Below, one piece after another: positions 55,037 to 63,982 of a DNA stretch of 64,000 bases (its first letter is position 1; the number at the start of each line of letters is the position of its first letter). Made by a program: the position numbers and the translations under genes. Origin of the DNA: [Mycobacterium] crassicus (GTDB lineage: Bacteria > Actinomycetota > Actinomycetes > Mycobacteriales > Mycobacteriaceae). The DNA lies in NCBI RefSeq assembly GCF_020181615.1, contig NZ_CP084029.1:2198895-2262894 (forward strand), in the 5' to 3' direction. The notes under the pieces are model-generated. The model saw only the letters and a program-made list of their open reading frames with translations. It did not search any database and had not been told where the DNA came from.

Positions 55037-55321
55037 ATGTCGATCAATTACCAGTTCGGTGATGTCAACGCTCACGGTGCGCTGATCCGCGCCCAGGCGG
55101 CTTCGTTGGAGGCTGAGCACCAGGCGATCGTGCACGATGTGCTCGCTGCCGGTGATTTCTGGGGTGGTTCGGGTTCGGTGGCCTGCCAGGAGTTCGTGTC
55201 CCAGTTGGGTCGCAACTTCGCGGTGATCTACGAGCAGGCCAATGCTCACGGTCAGAAGGTGCAGACGGCCGGCAACAACATGGCCAACACCGACGCCTCC
55301 GTCGGCTCCAGCTGGGCCTGA
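55037..55321 (+). CDS. esxN: WXG100 protein EsxN-like (ESX-5)
   Basis: 94 residues: MSINYQFGDVNAHGALIRAQA, WxG turn in GDFWGGSGSV, ending NTDASVGSSWA, matching the EsxN/Mtb9.9 subfamily. Partner of EsxM. ATG at 55037 after a GGGG/GAA-type ribosome site; a longer upstream frame is a shadow inside esxM. A strong hairpin follows 19 bases after the stop. Confidence 0.95.
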   Translation: MSINYQFGDVNAHGALIRAQAASLEAEHQAIVHDVLAAGDFWGGSGSVACQEFVSQLGRNFAVIYEQANAHGQKVQTAGNNMANTDASVGSSWA

Positions 55322-55340
55322 CAACACCAGCAGAACGCAG

Positions 55341-55377
55341 CGCGGCAGCACACCAGCCCCATCGGTGTGCTGCCGCG
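55341..55377 (+). terminator. Hairpin terminator after esxN
   Basis: CGCGGCAGCACACC (55341-55354) and GGTGTGCTGCCGCG (55364-55377) form a perfect 14-bp stem around a 9-base loop. There is no T-run, the common actinobacterial form. Likely ends the PE-esxM-esxN transcript. Confidence 0.72.
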
Positions 55378-55469
55378 TGCTGCAATTGGAGGGGTGGCAC
55401 CGAGCGCCCCCCGCTGTTGCGTGATCCAATAGCCAAGTACATAGGCCGACCCGGTAGAGGAGGGTAGTG

Positions 55470-56369
55470 ATGGACCCGAGTACCCGTACCGACATCACAG
55501 TCAACGTCGAGGGCTTCTGGATGCTGCAGGCGCTGCTGGACATCCGCCACGTTGCACCCGAGCTGCGCTGTCGGCCTTATGTTTCCACCGATTCGAGCGA
55601 CTGGCTCTCCGAGCATCCCGGGATGGCGGTGATGCGCGAGCAGGGGATCGTCGTCGACGACGAGGTCAACGAGACGGTGGCCGCGCGGATGCGGGTGCTG
55701 GCCGCCCCCGACCTCGAGGTGGTGGCACTGCTGGCCCTGGGCAAGCTGCGCTACGGGGTCATCGACGACGAGGACCAGGAACCCGGCACCCGCGACATCC
55801 CTGACAATGAATTCCGGGTGCTGCTGGCGCGCCGGGGCGAACACTGGGTGTCGGCGGTGCGGGTCGGCACCGATATCACCGTCGACGATGTCTCGGTGAC
55901 CGATGCCGCCTCGATCGCCGCGCTGGTGATCGACGGACTGGAGTCCATCCACCATGCCGATCCGGCGCAGATCACCGCGGTCAACGTCCCGATGGAAGAG
56001 ATGCTCGAGGCGACGCAGAGCTGGCAGGACTCGGGCTTCAACATTTTCACCGGGGGAGACCTGCGCCGGATGGGCATCAGCGCCGCGACCGTCGCAGCCC
56101 TGGGCCAGGCCCTATCCGAGCCGGCCGCGGAGGCCGCGGTGTATGCCCGGCAATATCGCGATGACGCCAAGGGCCCTAGCGCATCGGTGCTGTCGCTCAA
56201 AGACGGATCCGGCGGCCGGATCGCGCTGTATCAGCAGGCGCGCACCGCGGGATCCGGCGAAGCGTGGCTGGCGATCTGCCCGGCCACCCCGCAACTGGTT
56301 CAGGTGGGAGTCAAAACCGTATTGGACACGCTGCCCTACGGGGCCTGGAAAACTCACCGAAGGGTCTAG
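55470..56369 (+). CDS. espG5: ESX-5 chaperone EspG5
   Basis: Cytosolic chaperone that binds PE-PPE dimers of ESX-5 and keeps them soluble. 299 residues, and nearly the same as M. tuberculosis EspG5 as I remember it: TDITVNVEGFWMLQALLDIRHVAPELRCRPYV, GLESIHHADPAQITAVNVPMEEMLEAT and the C-terminus DTLPYGAWKTHRRV. ATG at 55470 (a GTG sits three bases before) with GAGGAGGG upstream. It has its own start region after the terminator. Confidence 0.96.
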   Translation: MDPSTRTDITVNVEGFWMLQALLDIRHVAPELRCRPYVSTDSSDWLSEHPGMAVMREQGIVVDDEVNETVAARMRVLAAPDLEVVALLALGKLRYGVIDDEDQEPGTRDIPDNEFRVLLARRGEHWVSAVRVGTDITVDDVSVTDAASIAALVIDGLESIHHADPAQITAVNVPMEEMLEATQSWQDSGFNIFTGGDLRRMGISAATVAALGQALSEPAAEAAVYARQYRDDAKGPSASVLSLKDGSGGRIALYQQARTAGSGEAWLAICPATPQLVQVGVKTVLDTLPYGAWKTHRRV

Positions 56370-56539
56370 CGCTGCGGGGATGGGCCGCGCGCATAAAGCC
56401 GGGTAACGCCCAGGGAGGGTTGGGTAAACGCGGCTGGTGCGAATAACTGCCAAGGCCTTTAGGATTAGACGAACTTTGAAATGACGAATTGCGAGGCGAC
56501 ACGTATGAGTTCAGTATTCGTCGACCAGGGGGTGCAACA

Positions 56540-58054
56540 GTGACGGCGGCGATCGAGTCGGCGCAGCAGGGCGGTGATCTCGCCCCCTCGGCGCCCCGAG
56601 CGGTGGTGGTCGGGGTCATGGCCGGCGACGGCGTCCAGATCGGGACGCTGCTGGACGCGGACGCGCCCGTGTCGGTGATGCTCGACCCGTTGCTGAAGGT
56701 GATCAACGGCCGGCTGCAGGAACTCGAAGAGCCCGCCCTGGTGTCCGAGGGCCGCGGCCGCTGGGTGCTGTGCCTGGTCGACGGCACCGCGCTGCGGCCG
56801 AACCAATCGCTGACCGAACAGGACGTGTACGACGGCGACCGGTTGTGGCTGCGATTCATCGAGGACCGCGAGCGCCGGTCGCCGGTCATCGAGCACATTT
56901 CGACCGCGGTGTCGGTGAACCTGGCCAAGCGTTTCGCCCCGGTCAACGCGGCGACCGCCGTCCGGGTCGGGGTGTCGACCCTGGCGATCGGAGTGCTGCT
57001 CGCCACCGGGCTGCTCGCCGCCTGGCGCTACGGGCACGACACCTGGCTGACGGCCGCCTTCAGCGCGGGTCTGGCTTTTCTGGTGCTGATCGCCTCGGCG
57101 CTGATCCTGCTGCAGGCGCGCAACGCGGCTGACCGGCGGGTCGGTGACACTCTTCTGGCCAGTGGGCTGGCCCCACTGGTGGTGGCGGCCGCGGCCGCGG
57201 TGCCCGGGGAGGTCGGCGCCGCCCATGCCGCATTGGGATTCGGTGTCGCCGGTATCGCCGCGTTGGCGGTCATCCGACTCACCGGACGTCAGCTGGCCGG
57301 CTACTCCGCCGTCGCGGTCGTCAGCGCGGCGGTCACGTTCGCCGGCGTATTGCGAATGCTGGTCATGACCGGCGCGGTGACCTTGATGGCCTGCGTGTAC
57401 CTGGTCTGCGTGCTGGCCTATCAGTGGTCGCCGTCGCTGTCCCGCTGGCTGGCCGGCCTCCGGTTGCCGGTATTCCCATCGGCGACGAGCCGCTGGGTCT
57501 TCGAGGCGCGCCCTGACCTGCCCACCACGGTGGTGACCCGGGAAGGCGGCCCGCCGGTTCTGGAGGGACCGGAGTCGGTTCGCGAAGTGGTACTGCGTGC
57601 CGAGCGGGCCCGGTCGTTCCTGACCGGTCTGCTGTCCGGGCTGGGTGTCCTGGTCGCGGTGTGCGTCACCGGCCTGAGCGACCCGCACTCCGACAAGGCG
57701 TGGCTGGCGGTGGTGTTGGCCGCGCTTACGGCCGGGTTCCTGGTGTTGCGGGGCCGTTCCTTCCGGGATCGCTGGCAGGCGGTCACCGTGACACTGACCG
57801 GACTGGTGATCGTCGCTGCGGTCACGGTGCGCTTCGTGGTGGTGCTGTGGTCGCCCACGGCGCTGTCGGTCGGGGTTTCCGTGCTGGTGCTGGTCCCGAT
57901 GCTCGGTCTGCTGTCGGCGGTGATCGTGCCGAACACCATCTACAGTCCGCTGTTCCGCAAGTTCGTCGAGTGGATCGAGTATCTGTGCCTGATGCCGTTG
58001 TTCCCGCTCGCATTGTGGTTGATGAATACCTATGAAGCGATCCGGTACCGGTAG
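56540..58054 (+). CDS. eccD5: ESX-5 membrane channel protein EccD5
   Basis: 504 residues: a ubiquitin-like cytosolic domain (about 15-115, AVVVGVMAGDGVQIGTLLDADAPVSVM to DVYDGDRLWLRF) and about eleven membrane helices from residue 140 on, ending YSPLFRKFVEWIEYLCLMPLFPLALWLMNTYEAIRYR. This C-terminus and overall pattern match EccD5. GTG start after GGGGGT. The last 23 bases overlap mycP5. The 170 bases before it hold nothing I can identify. Confidence 0.95.
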   Translation: MTAAIESAQQGGDLAPSAPRAVVVGVMAGDGVQIGTLLDADAPVSVMLDPLLKVINGRLQELEEPALVSEGRGRWVLCLVDGTALRPNQSLTEQDVYDGDRLWLRFIEDRERRSPVIEHISTAVSVNLAKRFAPVNAATAVRVGVSTLAIGVLLATGLLAAWRYGHDTWLTAAFSAGLAFLVLIASALILLQARNAADRRVGDTLLASGLAPLVVAAAAAVPGEVGAAHAALGFGVAGIAALAVIRLTGRQLAGYSAVAVVSAAVTFAGVLRMLVMTGAVTLMACVYLVCVLAYQWSPSLSRWLAGLRLPVFPSATSRWVFEARPDLPTTVVTREGGPPVLEGPESVREVVLRAERARSFLTGLLSGLGVLVAVCVTGLSDPHSDKAWLAVVLAALTAGFLVLRGRSFRDRWQAVTVTLTGLVIVAAVTVRFVVVLWSPTALSVGVSVLVLVPMLGLLSAVIVPNTIYSPLFRKFVEWIEYLCLMPLFPLALWLMNTYEAIRYR

Positions 58055-59852
58055 GGGCGCGGGTCGGCTGCAGCGGAGCGCCGCTGTCGGCGCGGCGTCG
58101 ATCATGGTGGCCTGCGGTTCGCTGGCGGGCATGCCACTCGCCGGTGCGATCGACCGGCCGGGGATCGACCCGGGCGCGCTGCCGCCGGACAGTCCGCCGG
58201 GTCCGCCCCAGGCGATGCGGCAGACCTCGTACTGCACCGAGGTAGGTGTGCTGCCGGGCACTGACTTCCGCATACAACCCGCCTACCTGGACATGCTCAA
58301 CCTGCCGGAGGCCTGGAAGTTCGGCCGCGGCGGCGGTGTGACCGTTGCCGTCATCGACACCGGAGTGACCCCGCATCCGCGGCTGCCGAATCTGACCGGA
58401 GGCGGCGACTACGTGATGGCCGGCGGTGACGGGCTGTCCGACTGCGATGCGCACGGCACCCTCGTGGCGTCGTTGATCGCCGGGATGCCGGACAACGGCG
58501 TGACTCCGCTGCCACCGCCACGCCAGACCCGCCGACCCCCGTCGGTTCCCACGAACGAACCCACGCCGCCGCCACCGGTGCCGCAGACGACGATCATGGT
58601 GATGCCGCCTCCTGCGCCGGCACCGGCGCCGCCCGCTGAGGGGGAGGAACCGTCCAACGGTTCGAACAACGGCCTGTTCCCGGCACCTGCTCCGCCCCCG
58701 GCTCCAGCCCCGGCCCCAGCTCCTGCTCCGGGGCCCGCGCCTGGCCCGGCACCCGGTCCTGGTGCGGCGGCGTCGGGTCACATCGGCGGCGGCTCCGGCG
58801 CGGGTACGGTGCGCTCGGCCGCGGCAGGCGGGCGCGCGCGGACAGCGCCGGTCGACTTCCGCGCACCCAGCGCACCCCCGCCGCCGGGAGCGCCCGACGC
58901 GTTCAGCGGCGTGGCTCCCGACGTGCACCTCATCTCCATCCGGCAGAGCAGCCAGGCCTTCGGCCCCAAGGAGCCGTTCGGCGACGGCCAGGACCCACAG
59001 CTGCGGGAGAAGACCGATGGGCTGCGCACCATGGCACGCGCCATCGTGCACGCCGCCAACATGGGTGCGCAGGTCATCAACATCTCCAACGCGGTGTGCA
59101 TGAACGTGCGGACCATGATCGACCAGGCCGACCTGGGTGCGGCCGTGCGGTACGCGGCGGTCGAGAAGAACGTGGTGATCGTCGCCGCCGCCGGCGACAC
59201 GAGTTGGCGGGACTGCAAGCAGAACCCGACCTACAACGCGATGCGCCCCGATGACCCGCGCGACTGGAACGGGGTCAACACCGTGGTGACACCGGCTTGG
59301 TACGACGAGTACGTGCTGACCGTTGGTGCGGTGGACTCGGGTGGTGCACCGCTGGCCAAGTCGAGTGTGGCCGGCCCCTGGGTGTCGATCGCCGCGCCGG
59401 GTACCGACATCGAGGGCCTGTCGGCGCGCGACGACGGCCTGATGAACGCGGTTGACGGCCCGGAGAACTCCCTGCTCGTGCCGTCGGGCACCAGCTTCTC
59501 GACGGCGATCGTGTCCGGGGTGGTCGCGCTGGTGCGCGCCAAGTACCCGGAACTGTCGTCGCACCAGGTGATCAACCGGCTGATCCGCACCGCCCGGCCG
59601 CCGGCTCGCGGGGTCGACAACGTGGTCGGCTACGGCGTGGTCGACCCGGTGGCGGCACTGACCTGGGATGTACCCGACGTTGCGGCCCAGCCGGTGGAGC
59701 GGTTGTCAGCGCCGTTGCAGGTCCCGCCGATGCCGCCGGAACGCGACATGACACCGGCCTGGGTCGCTGCGGCGGGGCTGCTGGCCGCAGTGGCGGCGGC
59801 CGGGGTGGCATTGGGAGTAGCAGCATTGCGACGATCACGTAGGAACCGATGA
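58032..59852 (+). CDS. mycP5: ESX-5 mycosin protease MycP5
   Basis: Subtilisin-like serine protease anchored at the periplasmic side, needed for ESX-5 complex stability. 606 residues: signal peptide to about 39, catalytic Asp109 (VIDTG), His141 (DAHGTLVAS) and Ser488 (SGTSFSTAIVSG), and a C-terminal helix (WVAAAGLLAAVAAAGVALGVAAL) plus basic tail. The Pro-rich insertion loop typical of MycP5 runs about 160-290 and is longer than in M. tuberculosis as I recall, with runs of Pro-Ala. The ATG overlaps eccD5. Confidence 0.95.
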   Translation: MKRSGTGRGAGRLQRSAAVGAASIMVACGSLAGMPLAGAIDRPGIDPGALPPDSPPGPPQAMRQTSYCTEVGVLPGTDFRIQPAYLDMLNLPEAWKFGRGGGVTVAVIDTGVTPHPRLPNLTGGGDYVMAGGDGLSDCDAHGTLVASLIAGMPDNGVTPLPPPRQTRRPPSVPTNEPTPPPPVPQTTIMVMPPPAPAPAPPAEGEEPSNGSNNGLFPAPAPPPAPAPAPAPAPGPAPGPAPGPGAAASGHIGGGSGAGTVRSAAAGGRARTAPVDFRAPSAPPPPGAPDAFSGVAPDVHLISIRQSSQAFGPKEPFGDGQDPQLREKTDGLRTMARAIVHAANMGAQVINISNAVCMNVRTMIDQADLGAAVRYAAVEKNVVIVAAAGDTSWRDCKQNPTYNAMRPDDPRDWNGVNTVVTPAWYDEYVLTVGAVDSGGAPLAKSSVAGPWVSIAAPGTDIEGLSARDDGLMNAVDGPENSLLVPSGTSFSTAIVSGVVALVRAKYPELSSHQVINRLIRTARPPARGVDNVVGYGVVDPVAALTWDVPDVAAQPVERLSAPLQVPPMPPERDMTPAWVAAAGLLAAVAAAGVALGVAALRRSRRNR

Positions 59853-61027
59853 AGGCACAGCACGCACTAGGTCTGAACCTGTCTTGGACACGGGTGACCA
59901 CAGTCTTCCTGATCGACATGGGAATCCTGGTCCTCGCCGGCCGCTGGCCCGGGGACCCGAAAGCCGCCGTCTATGTGTGGTGGACGGGTGTCGGTGTCGC
60001 GGTGCTGGTCGCGGTCATCGCGCTGGTCACCTATCGCAGGATGCCGATCAGCACGATGTGGGCGGCGTGGATGGGCGACCAGTTCGTCGACCCGGAGGCC
60101 GCCCTGACCCAAGGCCGTACTCGCGCGGTCGATCATCACCGCCGGTTCGGTCGGGAATCGGTCGGCATGCGCGAACACCAGGGGCGGCTGGTGACGGCGA
60201 TCTCCGTCGGTGGGCGAGCGGCGGGAGCGACCGGCCGGCACCGCCGCAGTGGGGAGCCCATGAGCCTGCCGGTAGAGCGCCTTGCTGCCGGGTTGCGGCA
60301 GTTCGATGTGCGGCTGGACAGCATCGACATCGTCTCGGTCGGAACCCGTAGTAACCCGCGCGAAGCCGCTGAGAGCGATGCGGCCGACGCCGACGAGAAC
60401 CCGACGTTGCCCGACCACCGCGATACCTGGGTGGTGCTGCGGATGGACCCGCAGCACAACGTCAACGCGGTGGCCGCGCGCGACTCGTTGGCGTCCACGC
60501 TGGCGGCGGCCACCGAGCGACTGGCCGAGGAGATCGACGGCCGCCAACTCAGCGCGCGGGTGGTCCGCGCCGACGAGTTCGACGCCGTAGACGAGGCCGT
60601 CCTCGCGGGCGCGGAAGCCGCACAGCTGCGGCACCGGCTGTTCCGCCAGCGCCCAGAAGGGCATGTCACCGCGTTCTGGATGTCGCCGGGCGACATCTCC
60701 GAGGAGAACATCGAACACCTGTGGAACCTCGAAACCGCGGCGACGGTGGTGACGGTACGGCTCGCGCCGGGTGGCGGCCGCACGACCGGGGTGTCAGTGC
60801 TGGTGCGGTACCACAGCGCCGAGAAGTTGAGCCGAGGTGTGCGGGCCGCACTGAATCGGTTCGTGGGCCGGCGTCAGCTCGACGCTGTCTGTGCCAGCCT
60901 CCCGGCGCCCACCGCGCATCGGCGCCTGGTGGTGCCGGGCCGGGATCTGCAGGAGGGTGAGCACCTGCCGGTCTCGGTGGACGTGGTCGCGGAATACGCG
61001 AGTACCGCGTCCGGAGCGCGTTCGTGA
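59849..61027 (+). CDS. eccE5: ESX-5 membrane protein EccE5
   Basis: Peripheral subunit of the ESX-5 membrane complex. 392 residues: two membrane helices near the start (TVFLIDMGILVLAGRWPG and WWTGVGVAVLVAVIALVTY), then a long cytosolic part. The spacing to its neighbours (ATG overlaps mycP5 stop; stop overlaps eccA5 GTG) is as in ESX-5 loci. EccE is the least conserved subunit, so identity rests mostly on position. Confidence 0.92.
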   Translation: MKAQHALGLNLSWTRVTTVFLIDMGILVLAGRWPGDPKAAVYVWWTGVGVAVLVAVIALVTYRRMPISTMWAAWMGDQFVDPEAALTQGRTRAVDHHRRFGRESVGMREHQGRLVTAISVGGRAAGATGRHRRSGEPMSLPVERLAAGLRQFDVRLDSIDIVSVGTRSNPREAAESDAADADENPTLPDHRDTWVVLRMDPQHNVNAVAARDSLASTLAAATERLAEEIDGRQLSARVVRADEFDAVDEAVLAGAEAAQLRHRLFRQRPEGHVTAFWMSPGDISEENIEHLWNLETAATVVTVRLAPGGGRTTGVSVLVRYHSAEKLSRGVRAALNRFVGRRQLDAVCASLPAPTAHRRLVVPGRDLQEGEHLPVSVDVVAEYASTASGARS

Positions 61028-62856
61028 CCGGGCCGCAAACCGCGACGTCGGACGCCCGCAATGCCATGGTCGCCGGAATGCTGGCGTCCGGCATCTCGGT
61101 GAACGGACTGCAACCGAGTAACAACCCCCAGGTCGCGCTGCAGATGTTCACCACCGCCAGCTCGATCGACCCCGGCATGTGTGACGCCTGGCTGGCCCGG
61201 GTGCTGGCCGGTGACTCCAGCATCGAGACGCTGGAGAACGCCTGGCGGACGGTTCGGACGTTCGGTTGGGAGACCCGGCGACTGGGCTTGTCCGACTTGG
61301 AGTTCCGTCCGGAAGTCTCCGACGGCATGTTCCTGCGGCTGATGGTCACCAGCGTTGAGTCGCTCACCGCCGCCTACGCCGCGAACCTGGCCGAAGCCAA
61401 GCGCTACCAGGAGGCGGCGAAACTGCTCGAGGGCGTCGAGCCGCGGAACCCGTTCGAGAAGGAGCTGGTCGACTACGTGCGCGGCCTGCTGTACTTCCGG
61501 ACCGGGCGCTGGCCGGATGTGCTCAAGCAGTTCCCCGCGGCAGCACCGTGGCGCCAGCCGGAGCTGAAGGCGGCGGCCGCGGCGATGGCCACCACGGCGC
61601 TGGCCTCGCTGGGGGTTTTCGAGGAGGCGACCCGGCGGGCCGAGGAGGCCATCGAGGGCGATCGCGTTCCCGGTGCCACCAATGTTGCGCTCTACACACA
61701 GGGCATGTGCCTTCGGCATCTCGGCCGGGAGGACGAAGCCACCGAAGTGCTGCGTCGGGTGTACTCGCGGGATTCGAAGTTCGTGCCGGCCCGCGAGGCG
61801 CTCGACAATCCGGACTACCGGCTGATTCTGACCGATCCGGAGACCATCGAGGCCCGGACGGATCCGTGGGATCCCGACAGCGCCCCGACCCGTGAGCAGG
61901 CCGAAGCCGATCGGCACGCCGAAGAGGCCGCCCGATACCTGGCCGAGGGCGATGCGGAGTTGGCCGCCATGCTCGGCATGGAGCAGGCCAAGCGGGAGAT
62001 CAAGCTGATCAAGGCGACCACCAAGGTGAATCTGGCGCGCGCCAAGATGGGGCTGCCGGTTCCGGTGACCTCGCGGCACACCTTGCTGCTCGGTCCGCCC
62101 GGGACCGGTAAGACCTCGGTGGCCCGGGCGTTCGCCAAGCAGTTGTGCGGCCTGACCGTGCTGCGCAAACCGCTGGTGGTGGAGACCAACCGCTCCAAGC
62201 TGCTCGGCCGGTACATGGCCGACGCGGAGAAGAACACCGAGGAACTGCTCGAAGGCGCGCTCGGCGGCGCGGTGTTCTTCGACGAGATGCACACCCTCAA
62301 TGAGCGCGGCTACTCCCAGGGAGACGCCTACGGCAACGCGATCATCAACACGCTGCTGCTGTACATGGAGAATCATCGCGACGAACTGGTGGTGTTCGGT
62401 GCCGGCTATGCCAACGCCATGGAGCGGATGCTGGAGGTGAACCAGGGTCTGCGGCGCCGCTTCTCGACCGTCATCGAGTTCTTCAGCTACACCCCGCCCG
62501 AACTGCTGGAACTGACCAAGATGATGGGCGCGGAGAACGAGGACGTGGTCAGTGACGAGGCGGTCGAGGGACTGCTGCCGTCGTATGAGAAGTTCTACGC
62601 CGACGAGAGCTACTCCGAGGACGGCGACCTGATCCGGGGTATCGACGTGCTCGGCAACGCGGGTTTCGTTCGCAACGTGGTGGAGAAAGCACGGGACCAC
62701 CGCAGCTTCCGGCTCGACGACTCCGAACTCGATGCGGTCTTGTCCGGGGACGTCACCGAGTTCAGCGATGAATGGCTGCGCAAGTTCAAGGAATTGACCC
62801 GTGAAGACCTCGCCGAGGGACTCAGCGCGGCTGTGGCCGAGAAGAAGCCGAACTGA
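61024..62856 (+). CDS. eccA5: ESX-5 AAA+ ATPase EccA5
   Basis: Cytosolic AAA+ ATPase helping substrate release from chaperones. 610 residues, the same as M. tuberculosis EccA5 as I recall. The N-terminal TPR-like helical domain (1-280) is followed by the CbxX-type AAA: Walker A GPPGTGKT (357-364), Walker B VFFDEMHT (417-424), sensor and Arg residues in NQGLRRRFSTVIEF. GTG start overlaps eccE5. A 57-bp tandem repeat begins two bases after the stop. Confidence 0.96.
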   Translation: MTGPQTATSDARNAMVAGMLASGISVNGLQPSNNPQVALQMFTTASSIDPGMCDAWLARVLAGDSSIETLENAWRTVRTFGWETRRLGLSDLEFRPEVSDGMFLRLMVTSVESLTAAYAANLAEAKRYQEAAKLLEGVEPRNPFEKELVDYVRGLLYFRTGRWPDVLKQFPAAAPWRQPELKAAAAAMATTALASLGVFEEATRRAEEAIEGDRVPGATNVALYTQGMCLRHLGREDEATEVLRRVYSRDSKFVPAREALDNPDYRLILTDPETIEARTDPWDPDSAPTREQAEADRHAEEAARYLAEGDAELAAMLGMEQAKREIKLIKATTKVNLARAKMGLPVPVTSRHTLLLGPPGTGKTSVARAFAKQLCGLTVLRKPLVVETNRSKLLGRYMADAEKNTEELLEGALGGAVFFDEMHTLNERGYSQGDAYGNAIINTLLLYMENHRDELVVFGAGYANAMERMLEVNQGLRRRFSTVIEFFSYTPPELLELTKMMGAENEDVVSDEAVEGLLPSYEKFYADESYSEDGDLIRGIDVLGNAGFVRNVVEKARDHRSFRLDDSELDAVLSGDVTEFSDEWLRKFKELTREDLAEGLSAAVAEKKPN

Positions 62857-62857
62857 C

Positions 62858-62971
62858 CCCGGCGGTTCAGCGAGGCTCGACGAAGGAGAGCCGAAGCTGG
62901 GGCCGCCGCATGAGCCCGGCGGTTCAGCGAGGCTCGACGAAGGAGAGCCGAAGCTGGGGCCGCCGCATGAG
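62858..62971 (+). repeat. 57-bp tandem repeat, two perfect units
   Basis: Units 62858-62914 and 62915-62971 are identical and start CCCGGCGGTTCAGCGAGGC. A third begins (CCCGGCGG) and breaks off. The same element, diverged and inverted, is in scpA at 6712-6768. It directly follows eccA5 and could form RNA structure or be a dispersed repeat family of this species. Confidence 0.85.
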
Positions 62972-63334
62972 CCCGGCGGGTTCGGACAGCTTCTAGACAG
63001 CTGATTCACAGTGTGGCGCGCGTCCCCTTGGGTTGACGCTCGCTGATACCGGTGCCACGATGGCGCAGGTAGACGGGCCGGTGCTTCATCCTGGGGCCTG
63101 TCCGTGACGGTGTGAGGAGGTGACGACGAGACTTGTGTCCCGGTGAATGTGCCTACTGCGTGAGATCGGTGAACGTTTCGTTCCGATCCGGCTTCGGCAC
63201 CGTTTCTGTTTTTTGATTCGTGTTGCGTCGAGCCCGCGCCGGTATGACGTTAGCGTTGTGACGGCAGGGTGCATGCTCGACGTTCGCTGTGATCGTCGAT
63301 CGTTGGTCGGTCGGCAGTGTTTGGAGGAGATCCC
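62972..63334. other. Gene-free stretch before the second PE gene
   Basis: About 360 bases with no supportable gene. It holds the fragment of a third repeat unit, GGTGAAT (63142) and GGTGAAC (63168), and an inverted repeat GAACG TTT CGTTC (63171-63183). GGAGGA at 63323 is the ribosome site of the PE gene. The stretch probably contains the promoter of the second PE-esx set. Confidence 0.45.
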
Positions 63335-63634
63335 ATGAGTTTTGTGAATGCACAACCGGAGGCGCTGACCGCGGCTGCGGGAAACCTGGCCGCTATCGGT
63401 TCGGCGCTGAGTGCGCAGAACGCCGCCGCGGCCACACCCACCACGGGTGTCGTTCCTGCTGCAGCGGATGAGGTCTCGGCGCTGACCGCCGCGCAGTTCG
63501 CTGCGCACGCCGGCATGTACCAGTCGATCAGCGCCCAGGCGGAGGCTATCCACCAGGCGTTCGTCGCCACGCTGAACACCAGCGCCAACTCCTACGCGGC
63601 AACCGAAGCGGCCAACGCCGCCTCAGCCGGCTAG
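63335..63634 (+). CDS. PE-family protein, second copy
   Basis: 99 residues, same size as the PE at 54257. Differences include Thr12, Ala19-Ala20, Ser26, Thr34 and the segment GMYQSISAQAEAIHQAF. The Y-x3-E motif (SYAATEAANAA) is kept. ATG is chosen because it aligns with the first copy and GGAGGA lies upstream; an ATG-like frame six codons earlier is ignored. No PPE follows; esxM starts 51 bases later. It is part of a duplicated ESX-5 substrate set. Confidence 0.94.
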   Translation: MSFVNAQPEALTAAAGNLAAIGSALSAQNAAAATPTTGVVPAAADEVSALTAAQFAAHAGMYQSISAQAEAIHQAFVATLNTSANSYAATEAANAASAG

Positions 63635-63685
63635 TCCCGGAACCGCTACGGCACAACAACTTTCACTAAGCAAGGAGGCAGGACA

Positions 63686-63982
63686 GTGGCAACACGTTTT
63701 ATGACGGATCCGGACGCGATGCGTGCGATGGCGGGTCGTTTCGATGTGCACGCGCAGACGGTGGAGGATGAGGCGCGTCGGATGTGGGCGTCTTCGACGA
63801 ACATCTCGGGTGCGGGCTGGGGTGGTCTGGCCGAGCGGACCTCGATGGACACCATGGGTCAGATGCAGACCGCGTTCCGCAACATCGTGACCATGTTGCA
63901 CGGGGTGCGTGATGGTCTGATCCGCGACGCCAACCACTACGAGAGCCAGGAAGCTGCCTCCCAGCAGATCCTGGGCAGCTAG
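63686..63982 (+). CDS. WXG100 protein EsxM-like, second copy
   Basis: 98 residues, identical in protein to the copy at 54718 except that one Ser codon near the end is missing (QQILGS against QQILSGS). By eye the DNA differs at about five synonymous positions plus that codon. WxG and Y-x3-E motifs are kept. GTG start with AAGGAGG upstream. The 18 remaining bases after its stop resemble the esxM-esxN spacer of copy one, so an esxN copy probably begins just past the window. Confidence 0.95.
   Translation: MATRFMTDPDAMRAMAGRFDVHAQTVEDEARRMWASSTNISGAGWGGLAERTSMDTMGQMQTAFRNIVTMLHGVRDGLIRDANHYESQEAASQQILGS

Noticed and set aside
60874..63009. 711-codon minus frame opposite eccA5 running through the 57-bp repeats
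   Set aside because: Shadow of eccA5; the repeat merely stays open because 57 is a multiple of three.
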